Assembly (NCBI GenBank): GCA_035388825.1
Contig: DAOOQQ010000007.1
Coordinates: 1-64,000, forward strand
Reading direction: 5' to 3'
Length of the DNA stretch: 64,000 bases
Source: MWAR01 sp035388825
Lineage (GTDB): Bacteria > Muiribacteriota > Ozemobacteria > Ozemobacterales > Ozemobacteraceae
In this document: positions 57,643 through 64,000 of the stretch, piece by piece
How the letters are laid out: each line of letters starts with the position of its first letter
How positions within the stretch are numbered: position 1 is the stretch's first letter
Position numbers and translations under genes: made by a program
Notes under the pieces: model-generated
The model's database searches: none
Seen by the model: the letters and a program-made list of their open reading frames with translations, nothing else
Told to the model about the DNA's origin: nothing

Positions 57643-59067
57643 ATGTCGGCGAACCCTCTCACCCCCCAGCAGCGCATGGCTCTTCCCCGCCAGAAACCCC
57701 TGGAACAGGATCCGAAGGCACGCAGCCGCAACTTCCAGGAAGTCTGTTTCGGCTTCGATGAAAGCCGCGCGCGCGAAGAGGCGAAGCGTTGCCTCGAGTG
57801 CAAGAACGCGCTGTGCGTCAAGGGCTGCCCCGTCGGCGTGAACATCCCGGCCTTCATCGCGAAGATCGTCGAGAAGGATTATGTCGGCGCCGTCCAGAAG
57901 ATCCGTGAGCAGAACTATCTGCCCGCCGTCTGCGGCCGCGTCTGCCCGCAGGAGATGCAGTGCGAGGCCCAGTGCGTCCTCGGCAAGAAGCACCAGCCCG
58001 TCTCGATCGGCAAACTCGAGCGGTTCGTGGCCGATTACGAGATGCAGAACAACCTGTTCAAGAGCCCCGTCATCATGAACCGGCTCGACCGCAAGGTCGC
58101 CATCGTCGGCTCCGGCCCCGCCGGCCTGACCTGCGCCGCCGAACTCGCGAAGCGCGGGTACCAGGTGACCGTGTTCGAAGCGCTGCATGCCGTCGGCGGC
58201 GTACTCCGATACGGCATTCCCGAGTTCCGGCTGCCAAAGGCGATTCTCGACACCGAGATGGAGCGCATCAAGGCGCTCGGCGTGAAGGTCGTACTCAACT
58301 TCGTCGTCGGCCGCACCGCCACGCTCGACGAGCTGTGCAACGAGATGGGCTACGAAGCCGTTTTCCTCGGAACCGGCGCCGGCACCCCGAAATTCCTCGA
58401 CATCCCCGGCGAGAGCCTCAGCGGTGTCTACTCGGCAAACGAGTTCCTGACCCGCGTCAATCTGATGAAGGCCTACGGCTTCCCGGAATCCGACACCCCG
58501 ATCCGCATCGGGAAACGCGTCGCCGTCTGCGGTGGCGGGAACACGGCCATGGATGCCGTCCGCACGGCAATGAGACTCGGCGCGGAAAAGGCCTACCTCG
58601 TATACCGCCGCACCCGGGCCGAGATGCCGGCGCGCGTCGAGGAGATCCTGCACGCCGAAGAAGAAGGCATCGAGTTCCTGTTCATGACCAACCCCCTCGA
58701 AGTCCTGGGGGATGAGAAGAACTGGGTCAAGGGCCTCCGGCTCCAGAAAATGGAGATGGGCGAGCCGGATGCCTCGGGGCGCCGCAAGCCGGTTCCCGTC
58801 AAGGGCTCGGAGTTCGTGCTCGAGGTGGAGACGCTCGTCGAGGCCATCGGCCAGGCTCCGAACCCGATCATCCAGGCCACCACCCCCGGCTTGAACGTGA
58901 CCAAATGGGGCACCGTCGTCGTCGACGAGAAGATGACCACCAGCCGGCCCAACGTGTACGCCGGCGGCGATCTGATCACCGGCGGCTCGAAGGTCATTCT
59001 CGCGATGCAGGACGGCCAGAAAGCCGCTGCGGCGATCCACGAGTATCTCCAGACCCATTGTAAATAG
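57643..59067 (+). CDS. nfnB: NfnB: large subunit of NADH-dependent reduced ferredoxin:NADP+ oxidoreductase
   Basis: This 474-residue protein is homologous to glutamate synthase small subunits. The N-terminus has the two-cluster ferredoxin-like part (CLECKNALCVKGCPVG and GRVCPQEMQCEAQC). The flavin site is VGSGPAGLTCAAEL and the NADPH site is VCGGGNTAMDAVRTA. These support the bifurcating FAD and NADPH binding. The ATG at 57643 has GGAGG 8 bases upstream. Beside nfnA the Nfn assignment is strong; a stand-alone glutamate synthase role is unlikely because no GltB-type subunit is present. A terminator follows. Confidence 0.94.
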   Translation: MSANPLTPQQRMALPRQKPLEQDPKARSRNFQEVCFGFDESRAREEAKRCLECKNALCVKGCPVGVNIPAFIAKIVEKDYVGAVQKIREQNYLPAVCGRVCPQEMQCEAQCVLGKKHQPVSIGKLERFVADYEMQNNLFKSPVIMNRLDRKVAIVGSGPAGLTCAAELAKRGYQVTVFEALHAVGGVLRYGIPEFRLPKAILDTEMERIKALGVKVVLNFVVGRTATLDELCNEMGYEAVFLGTGAGTPKFLDIPGESLSGVYSANEFLTRVNLMKAYGFPESDTPIRIGKRVAVCGGGNTAMDAVRTAMRLGAEKAYLVYRRTRAEMPARVEEILHAEEEGIEFLFMTNPLEVLGDEKNWVKGLRLQKMEMGEPDASGRRKPVPVKGSEFVLEVETLVEAIGQAPNPIIQATTPGLNVTKWGTVVVDEKMTTSRPNVYAGGDLITGGSKVILAMQDGQKAAAAIHEYLQTHCK

Positions 59068-59081
59068 CTGGTGCTTTGTCA

Positions 59082-59137
59082 TTCCCCCGGTCGCAGGACG
59101 CGAAACCCGTGTCCATGCGGTCGGGGGAAAATATTTT
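59082..59137 (+). terminator. Intrinsic terminator of nfnAB
   Basis: A long imperfect stem of about 20 bp (59082-59102 with 59107-59129, loop AAAC) ends in GGGGGAAAATATTTT. It lies 15 bases after the nfnB stop and just before the gdhA promoter. Confidence 0.75.
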
Positions 59138-59164
59138 GACCCGGTCGTGCAATGGTGGTATGAT
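59136..59164 (+). promoter_or_regulatory. Sigma-70 promoter of gdhA
   Basis: TTGACC (59136-59141) and TATGAT (59159-59164) are 17 bp apart, close to the consensus. Transcription should start near 59171, about 58 bases before the ATG. Confidence 0.75.
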
Positions 59165-59228
59165 TCGTCCGTCGTTCTCGTGAAAAATGGAACGAACAAC
59201 AAGGAACAGGAAACTGGAGGAATTGGTG

Positions 59229-60515
59229 ATGGCTGACAAGTCGTTCAACGCGTTTGAATTGGCCCAGGGACAGTTCGATGACGCCGCCAAGGAAATGGGA
59301 CTCGACCAGGGAACCCGCGACCTTCTCCGCAACGTCGACCGGGAATATCATTTCAATATCCCCGTCCACATGGACGACGGCACCGTGAAGGTGTTCCGCG
59401 GCTTCCGCTGCCAGCACAACGACGCGCGCGGCCCGTGCAAGGGCGGCATCCGCTTCCACCCGCAAGAAACCATCGACACCATCCGTGCCCTCTCGATGTG
59501 GATGACCTGGAAATGTTCCGTGGTCGACATTCCTCTCGGCGGCGGCAAGGGCGGCGTCATCTGCGATCCGCACAACCTGTCGATGCGCGAGCAGGAACAG
59601 ATCTGCCGTGGTTGGGCCCGCCAGGTCGCCCGCAACGTCGGTCCCGTGCAGGACGTTCCGGCCCCCGACGTCATGACCACCGGCCAGCACATGATCTGGA
59701 TCCTCGATGAGTATGAAAGAATCATGAATGGCAAGTTCCCCGGCTTCATCACCGGCAAACCCGTCGGCGTCGGCGGCTCCCTCGGCCGCACCGAAGCCAC
59801 CGGCTACGGCGTGATTTACACCGTCCGCGAAGCCATGAAGGAACTGGGTATCGACATCGCGAAGTCCACCTGCTCCATTCAGGGCTCCGGCAACGTCGCC
59901 CAGTATGCCGTCGACATGTTCACCCAGCTTGGTGGCAAGGTCATCGCCATTGCCTGCTGGGACAACCACGACAAGAAAGCCTACACCTATCGCTGCGCCA
60001 GCGGCATCGAGTTCAAGAAGCTCATGGATGCCGTCGACAAGTTCGGCACCATCAACCAGGAAAAGGCCAAGTCCTACGGCTGGGAGAAGCTCGACGGCGG
60101 CGCCTGGATCGAGCAGGAAGTCACGGTTCTGATTCCGGCCGCCCAGGAAGGCCAGATTACCGAAGCCAACGTCGGCAAGATCAAGCCCTCCGTCAAGATT
60201 CTCGCCGAAGCCGCCAACGGCCCCACCGCCAAGGAAGCCGACAAGGTCATCGAGAAGAGTGGCATCTTCCTGATCCCCGACTTCCTCTGTAACGCCGGCG
60301 GCGTCACCTGCAGCTATTTCGAGCAGGTCCAGTGCAACATGAACTACTTCTGGGAGAAGGACGAAGTCCTCACCAAGCTCGACACCAAGATGACCAACGC
60401 ATTCAAGGCCGTTTCGGCCCTGGCCCGCGAGAAAAAGGCCTACATGCGCAAGGCCGCCTACATGATCGCGATCGAGCGCGTCGCCAAGTCCTGCAAGCTT
60501 CGCGGCTGGGTGTGA
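59229..60515 (+). CDS. gdhA: Glutamate dehydrogenase
   Basis: This 428-residue enzyme interconverts glutamate and 2-oxoglutarate plus ammonia. Family segments include CKGGIRFHP, the catalytic-lysine region DIPLGGGKGGVICDP, VPAPDVMTTGQHM and the nucleotide-binding GSGNVAQYAVDMF. Length fits the hexameric group near Gdh of Clostridium and archaea. Codon usage is strongly biased toward C-ending codons compared with neighbours, typical of a highly expressed gene. The ATG at 59229 has GGAGG 8 bases upstream. It has its own strong promoter and terminator. NAD versus NADP preference cannot be settled by eye. Confidence 0.95.
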   Translation: MADKSFNAFELAQGQFDDAAKEMGLDQGTRDLLRNVDREYHFNIPVHMDDGTVKVFRGFRCQHNDARGPCKGGIRFHPQETIDTIRALSMWMTWKCSVVDIPLGGGKGGVICDPHNLSMREQEQICRGWARQVARNVGPVQDVPAPDVMTTGQHMIWILDEYERIMNGKFPGFITGKPVGVGGSLGRTEATGYGVIYTVREAMKELGIDIAKSTCSIQGSGNVAQYAVDMFTQLGGKVIAIACWDNHDKKAYTYRCASGIEFKKLMDAVDKFGTINQEKAKSYGWEKLDGGAWIEQEVTVLIPAAQEGQITEANVGKIKPSVKILAEAANGPTAKEADKVIEKSGIFLIPDFLCNAGGVTCSYFEQVQCNMNYFWEKDEVLTKLDTKMTNAFKAVSALAREKKAYMRKAAYMIAIERVAKSCKLRGWV

Positions 60516-60533
60516 TGTAAACCAATAGCTATA

Positions 60534-60563
60534 AAAAAACGGGGGCGAAAGCCCCCGTTTTTT
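60534..60563. terminator. Strong intrinsic terminator of gdhA
   Basis: A-tract, GC stem (60540-60546 with 60551-60557, loop GAAA) and TTTTTT tract form a perfect bidirectional terminator 19 bases after the gdhA stop. Confidence 0.92.
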
Positions 60564-60611
60564 CGTCCCGGGAGCTCCGTTACGCCACACCGGAGGATGT
60601 CTCGAGAAAAC

Positions 60612-60687
60612 GATTCACCACAGAGTCACCGAGGCACAGAGGAGTATTCTCTTCGACCTCTGCGTCTCGGTGTCTCGGCGGTGAATC
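60612..60687. repeat. Imperfect palindromic repeat of the ATTCACCACAGAG type
   Basis: Two 31-base arms (60612-60642 and 60657-60687) match in 25 positions when one is reverse-complemented. The sequence belongs to the widespread intergenic family starting GATTCACCACAGAG. It lies in the 194-bp gap between gdhA and the permease gene. Confidence 0.65.
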
Positions 60688-60709
60688 GGTCTGAAACAAA
60701 GGTCCGAAC

Positions 60710-61981
60710 ATGGATTCAGCCGTCACGATGATTGTGGAGCCCCTCCGGCATCCCTATGCCGCGGGGCTCATCTTCGCTTTCACCTTCGTCCTCATTTCGT
60801 TCCGGCAGATGCGCTTCCTTCCGATCGGCAGGCCGTCCGGAGCCCTGCTCGGCGCCGTGCTGATGGTGCTGTTCGGCGTGATGTCCCCCGAGGAGGCCTA
60901 TGCCCTCGTCAACTGGGACACGATCTGCCTGCTGCTGGGGATGATGATCATCGCCGAGCACCTGCGCGACGCGGGGCTGTTCGAACGACTCACGCGGCAT
61001 CTGGGAACCATGGGTTCGCCGTTCCAACTGCTCGTCACCGTCTCGATCACAGCAGCGCTGCTCTCGGCCCTCCTCGTGAACGACACGATCTGCGTGGTGA
61101 TGACCCCGCTCATCCTGGCCGTGTGCGATGCCCGCCGACTCAATCCCTTCCCCTACCTGATGGCCCTCGCCACCAGTTCGAACATCGGCTCGGCCCTGAC
61201 ACTGACGGGGAATCCGCAGAACATGATCATCGGCAGCATCTCGCGGCTCGACTACGGCCGGTTCATCCTGCTCATGGGCCTGCCCGTGACGATCGCCATG
61301 ATGATCAACCTGTACCTGCTGTGGCTCTTCTACCGGAAACGGCTGACCCTGCCGGCTGGCGGTGCGGGGAGAACCTTCGAGGGCGAGATTCCCCACACCC
61401 GCAAACTCCGGATCGGCGCGGCTGCGATCTGTATCACATGCTATGGATTCTTCGCCGGCTTCTCGATGGCATTCTCGGCCCTCGCGGGCGCTGCCCTGGT
61501 CATCACGTTGCACCGCCGGGATCCCCGGCACATCCTCGAGCGGCTCGAATGGTCGCTGCTGATGTTCTTCGCGGCCCTGTTCGTCGTGATCGGCGGTCTG
61601 AAGACGAGCGGTCTCTCGGCGCTGGGAACACGATGGGCACTCGGGCTCCTCACCGGTGATCCCGCCTCCCAGGCCTGGATGTTTTCCGGAGTCACGCTCG
61701 TCGGCTCGAACCTGTTTTCGAACGTGCCCTTCGTGCTGCTTGCCTCCCAGGCCGTCGCGAAGATGGCCTCGCCCGACCTGTTCTGGTGTCTGCTCGCGTA
61801 TGTGAGCACCGTTGCGGGCAATCTGACGCTGTTCGGCTCGGTGGCGAATCTGATCGTCGCCGAATCCGCTCGTGACCGGTGCGAAATCGGCTTTCTCGAT
61901 TACGCGAAGTTCGGCATCCCCTCCACGCTCCTGACCCTCGGAAGCGGGATCGCCGTTCTGATCGCCCTCCTTGCTTTCTGA
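60710..61981 (+). CDS. SLC13/ArsB-NhaD-superfamily anion permease
   Basis: The 423-residue protein has about 11-12 membrane helices. Re-entrant-loop motifs of the ion-transporter superfamily are visible: NDTICVVMTPLILAV, SALTLTGNPQNMIIG in the first half and GNLTLFGSVANLIVAE in the second. These place it among YbiR, ArsB, NhaD and dicarboxylate carriers. No ArsA or ArsR is nearby and the sodium/dicarboxylate SNT signature is only partly matched, so the substrate is open. AAAGG precedes the ATG by about 7 bases. It is 84 bases upstream of the redoxin-like gene. Confidence 0.82.
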   Translation: MDSAVTMIVEPLRHPYAAGLIFAFTFVLISFRQMRFLPIGRPSGALLGAVLMVLFGVMSPEEAYALVNWDTICLLLGMMIIAEHLRDAGLFERLTRHLGTMGSPFQLLVTVSITAALLSALLVNDTICVVMTPLILAVCDARRLNPFPYLMALATSSNIGSALTLTGNPQNMIIGSISRLDYGRFILLMGLPVTIAMMINLYLLWLFYRKRLTLPAGGAGRTFEGEIPHTRKLRIGAAAICITCYGFFAGFSMAFSALAGAALVITLHRRDPRHILERLEWSLLMFFAALFVVIGGLKTSGLSALGTRWALGLLTGDPASQAWMFSGVTLVGSNLFSNVPFVLLASQAVAKMASPDLFWCLLAYVSTVAGNLTLFGSVANLIVAESARDRCEIGFLDYAKFGIPSTLLTLGSGIAVLIALLAF

Positions 61982-62065
61982 AAAATCCCGATGATTGTGC
62001 TATTCTGGCAGACGCGGCAGAGAGGGTACGGCCGCAAACCCGTAGCGTCACTTCCCGAGGTACAT

Positions 62066-62761
62066 ATGCTGAAAAACCTGAAACATCTTTTCCTGGCCGC
62101 AGCCATCACCTTCTCGACCGGCATTGCCGTCCCGACGTCGTCGGAAGCCCACTCGGCCGATCATTACAAGGTCGCCCAGGGCATGCCGTTCGTCCACTTC
62201 GACATCGAGGACATTTTCCACCAGCGCTGGGTCAGCTCGTATCTGCGCGGCCGCCCCGTCATCATCCTGACCGGCCACCGGTACCAGCGGTACGAACTCC
62301 TCAAATGGGCCGAGTCGCTCAAACGGGATTTCGGTGTCCCAGGCGCCGCCCATCTGCTCTGGGTCGTCAACGTGACCCACGCCCCCTGGTCGACCAGCCG
62401 GGGGACGATCATCAACCAGTGGCGCAGCTTCGGAGCCCCGATCCCGGTCCTGATGGACTGGCACGGCGTGATCGGAAAGGCCACGCGCGTGGATTACAAT
62501 GTGCCGAACATCATTGCCCTCGACGCCGACGGCCGGCTCGCCATGCACGAGAAGCACACGTTCACCCCGGAAGTGTACAGCGCCGTCGCCACCCGGCTGC
62601 GCGCCCTCGTCACCTCGGCACCCGGCATGGCCAAGCCCGCCACGCCGACCCCGATGGATCCTGCCGTTCAGCCCGCTCCGGAAACCGCTGCAGGGGCCCC
62701 CGCCTATGCGCCGCCTCCGATGCCGGCCCCGACCGGCGGCAAACGTGGCGACTCATACTGA
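62066..62761 (+). CDS. Exported redoxin-like protein lacking cysteines
   Basis: The 231-residue protein has a signal peptide (about 1-27, ending SEAHS). The mature part follows a thioredoxin/AhpC-like fold pattern (FDIEDIFHQRWVSSYLRGRPVIILTGH, split here as a region; later PIPVLMDWHG and VPNIIALDADGRLAMH). The usual redox Cys position lies after VIILTGHRY, where no Cys occurs, and the mature protein appears to contain no Cys at all. The C-terminal 50 residues are Pro/Ala-rich. It could be a chaperone or binding protein rather than a redox enzyme. The start at 62066 has GAGG 5 bases upstream. The exported SurE gene follows after 46 bases. Confidence 0.65.
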   Translation: MLKNLKHLFLAAAITFSTGIAVPTSSEAHSADHYKVAQGMPFVHFDIEDIFHQRWVSSYLRGRPVIILTGHRYQRYELLKWAESLKRDFGVPGAAHLLWVVNVTHAPWSTSRGTIINQWRSFGAPIPVLMDWHGVIGKATRVDYNVPNIIALDADGRLAMHEKHTFTPEVYSAVATRLRALVTSAPGMAKPATPTPMDPAVQPAPETAAGAPAYAPPPMPAPTGGKRGDSY

Positions 62762-62807
62762 TCCGTATAGTAGAAAATATATCTCATAGAAGGAAAAGGA
62801 GTTTCGG

Positions 62808-63662
62808 ATGACCCGTTCTCGACTGTTCGTCGCTCTGCTTCTGCTCGTTGCGTTCGCCCTGCCGGCCCAGGCGGAAAAACCCTTTCGCATCCTCGTCTCC
62901 GACGATGACGGCATCATGTCCGAAGGGATCCTCGAACTGGTGAAGGCCCTCGAGGAGGTCGGCAGCGTCACCGTCTGCGCCCCCGCCGAAAATCAGTCGG
63001 CCATGGGCCACGCCCTCACGACCGATGGTCCGATCCAGGTCGAGGAAGTGGAGCGCGAAGGGAAGTTCTTCGGCTACGCCATCAAGGGCACGCCCGCGAC
63101 TTCTGTCAAGGCCGGGATCATCGGCGGTCTCGTTCCCGAAACCCCCGATCTCGTCGTTTCGGGCATCAACGAAGGGTTCAATATCGGCCGTATCGTCTAC
63201 GTTTCGGGTACCTTCAACGCCGCGCAGGAAGGCGTTCTCTCGGGCATCCCCGGCATCGCCGTCTCGATCGAACGCAGCAAGGACATGGATTATCGCATGG
63301 CCGCAGAGTTCACTCGCGACCTCGTGAACGTCCTGAAGATGAAGGGCTTCCCGAAAGATGCCGTCATCAATGTGAACGTGCCGGCCTGCAAGCGCGAGGA
63401 GCTGAAGGGCGTTGCCGTGACGCACCTGTCCGAGTTCCAGTATCGCGAACAATGGGTCAAGCGCAAGACCCCCTGGGGCAAGACCTACTTCTGGACCTCG
63501 GTCAAACGCCCCCCGTCGATCCCCGTCGAGGGTTCCGACTACTGGGCGATGGAGGAAAACTACATCTCCGTCACCCCGGTCCCCTTCATCAAGGGCGCCC
63601 CCCACGCGGCAAAAGAGCTCACCCGCCTCGAACTCACCTTCGACGGCAAGCTCATGAAGTAA
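62808..63662 (+). CDS. surE: SurE-family nucleotidase with a signal peptide
   Basis: The 284-residue protein has a SurE core with the metal site ILVSDDDGI, the segment APAENQSAMGHALT and the family motif SGINEGFNIGRIVYVSGTFNAAQEG. It would dephosphorylate nucleoside monophosphates or similar phosphates. Unlike the usual cytoplasmic SurE, it begins with a signal peptide (MTRSRLFVALLLLVAFALP, ending AQA), so it should act in the periplasm. The usual Asn before the DD pair is Asp here. AAAGGAG lies 6 bases before the ATG. It is downstream of another exported protein, and a strong terminator follows. Confidence 0.88.
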   Translation: MTRSRLFVALLLLVAFALPAQAEKPFRILVSDDDGIMSEGILELVKALEEVGSVTVCAPAENQSAMGHALTTDGPIQVEEVEREGKFFGYAIKGTPATSVKAGIIGGLVPETPDLVVSGINEGFNIGRIVYVSGTFNAAQEGVLSGIPGIAVSIERSKDMDYRMAAEFTRDLVNVLKMKGFPKDAVINVNVPACKREELKGVAVTHLSEFQYREQWVKRKTPWGKTYFWTSVKRPPSIPVEGSDYWAMEENYISVTPVPFIKGAPHAAKELTRLELTFDGKLMK

Positions 63663-63679
63663 TCCCCCACGAACGACGA

Positions 63680-63715
63680 CCGGGCCCGGAACAAGCTTCC
63701 GGGCCCGGTTTTTTT
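63680..63715 (+). terminator. Intrinsic terminator of surE
   Basis: A 12-bp GC-rich stem (63680-63691 with 63697-63708, 5-base loop) is followed by seven T residues. Beyond it, to 63884, there is an AT-rich stretch (63765-63795) and no gene. Confidence 0.9.
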
Positions 63716-63884
63716 GTGCCAGCGATCACTCCGCGCGGACTGGCTGCATTTCGGATATACGGGCAATAATATATATAAAATACAATAGAATTATGTCGAT
63801 GCCCCGAGCGCAGGAGCCGCCACCGGTATTCCCCACGTGGGCGTTCCACAGGGGGAAGCCCCGGTGACGGGAAACGGATCGGAA

Positions 63885-64000
63885 TCAGGCAGGCGTTCCC
63901 TCTTCGGTTTTGAACAGGGCCATGGTCCCGGCTTTCCCTTTGAGCGTGAACTCCCGCACCAGCCGGCCGTGAAAGCCGTCCGGCAGATGTTCGGCCACTT
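63885..64000 (-). CDS. C-terminal end of another class III cyclase (partial)
   Basis: The last 116 bases encode the final 37 codons of a minus-strand gene that enters from beyond the window. The ending REFTLKGKAGTMALFKTEE matches the common C-terminus of class III adenylate/guanylate cyclase domains (xxLKGKxxPxxLFxL). It is separate from the cyclase pair at 49738-55541. Only the tail is visible, so the catalytic residues cannot be judged. Confidence 0.6.
   Translation of the reverse strand, partial: VAEHLPDGFHGRLVREFTLKGKAGTMALFKTEEGTPA

Noticed and set aside
63815..63865. Nested short inverted repeats (CACCGG/CCGGTG, CCCACGTGGG)
   Set aside because: They could form a hairpin after the partial cyclase gene, but the stem is broken and no T-tract follows, so a terminator could not be supported.

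Overview
The window is about 64 kb of GC-rich (roughly 60-65% by eye), gene-dense bacterial chromosome. No rRNA, tRNA, CRISPR array, prophage or transposase gene was recognised. The cell looks Gram-negative: there are outer-membrane barrels, an ExbB/ExbD/TonB set, MurB, TatA, a secretin-type domain and many proteins with signal peptides. It looks anaerobic or fermentative: there is a group 4 hydrogenase-like membrane complex, NfnAB, bacterial ferredoxin and a small siroheme protein. The domain mix (large two-sensor cyclases, secreted TPR proteins, giant secreted proteins) recalls poorly cultured phyla such as Riflebacteria; that placement is a guess and no marker gene fixes it. Housekeeping promoters match the sigma-70 consensus closely (17-bp spacers), and most operons end in visible hairpin terminators.

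Layout. 1-3775: the end of a HyfF-HyfG-HyfH-HyfI-like operon whose large subunit has lost part of the NiFe site. 3834-9035: a deaminase-CYTH fusion, a lipoprotein and an outer-membrane barrel. 9134-15377: a sigma-54-type promoter drives an FMN_bind-like protein, an OB-fold protein and a MacB/LolCD-like ABC transporter, and the converging operon encodes an NtrC-type regulator and its kinase. 15485-22436: a YHS metal-site protein and a 2112-residue secreted MG-domain protein. 22608-24701: serA-serC. 24882-31735: a secreted TPR protein, a 56-residue ferredoxin missed by length filters, BioY, a small sulfite-reductase-like protein, a POT transporter, a YdjM-type membrane protein, a sugar epimerase and a small helical protein. 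31842-33564: an ECF sigma / anti-sigma / TPR operon. 33667-41471: MurB, a cyclophilin, TonB-ExbD-ExbB with a barrel protein, a 702-residue TPR protein and TatA. 41602-48130: a large MscS channel and several small or secreted unknowns, including a 49-residue membrane protein. 47348-56461: one tightly packed operon with a TetR-like regulator carrying a histone H1-like tail, two overlapping membrane cyclases, a gamma-glutamyltranspeptidase and a secretin-like domain. 56781-60515: NfnAB and glutamate dehydrogenase. 60710-64000: an anion permease, an exported redoxin-like protein, an exported SurE and the end of another cyclase gene.

The most striking observation is the overlapping cyclase pair. 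The upstream protein keeps both metal-binding aspartates but has lost the transition-state Asn and Arg. The downstream protein keeps the Asn, Arg and base-recognition residues but has lost the first metal aspartate. Together they would make one complete class III active site, as in the C1/C2 halves of mammalian transmembrane adenylyl cyclases. This looks like an obligate heterodimeric receptor cyclase.
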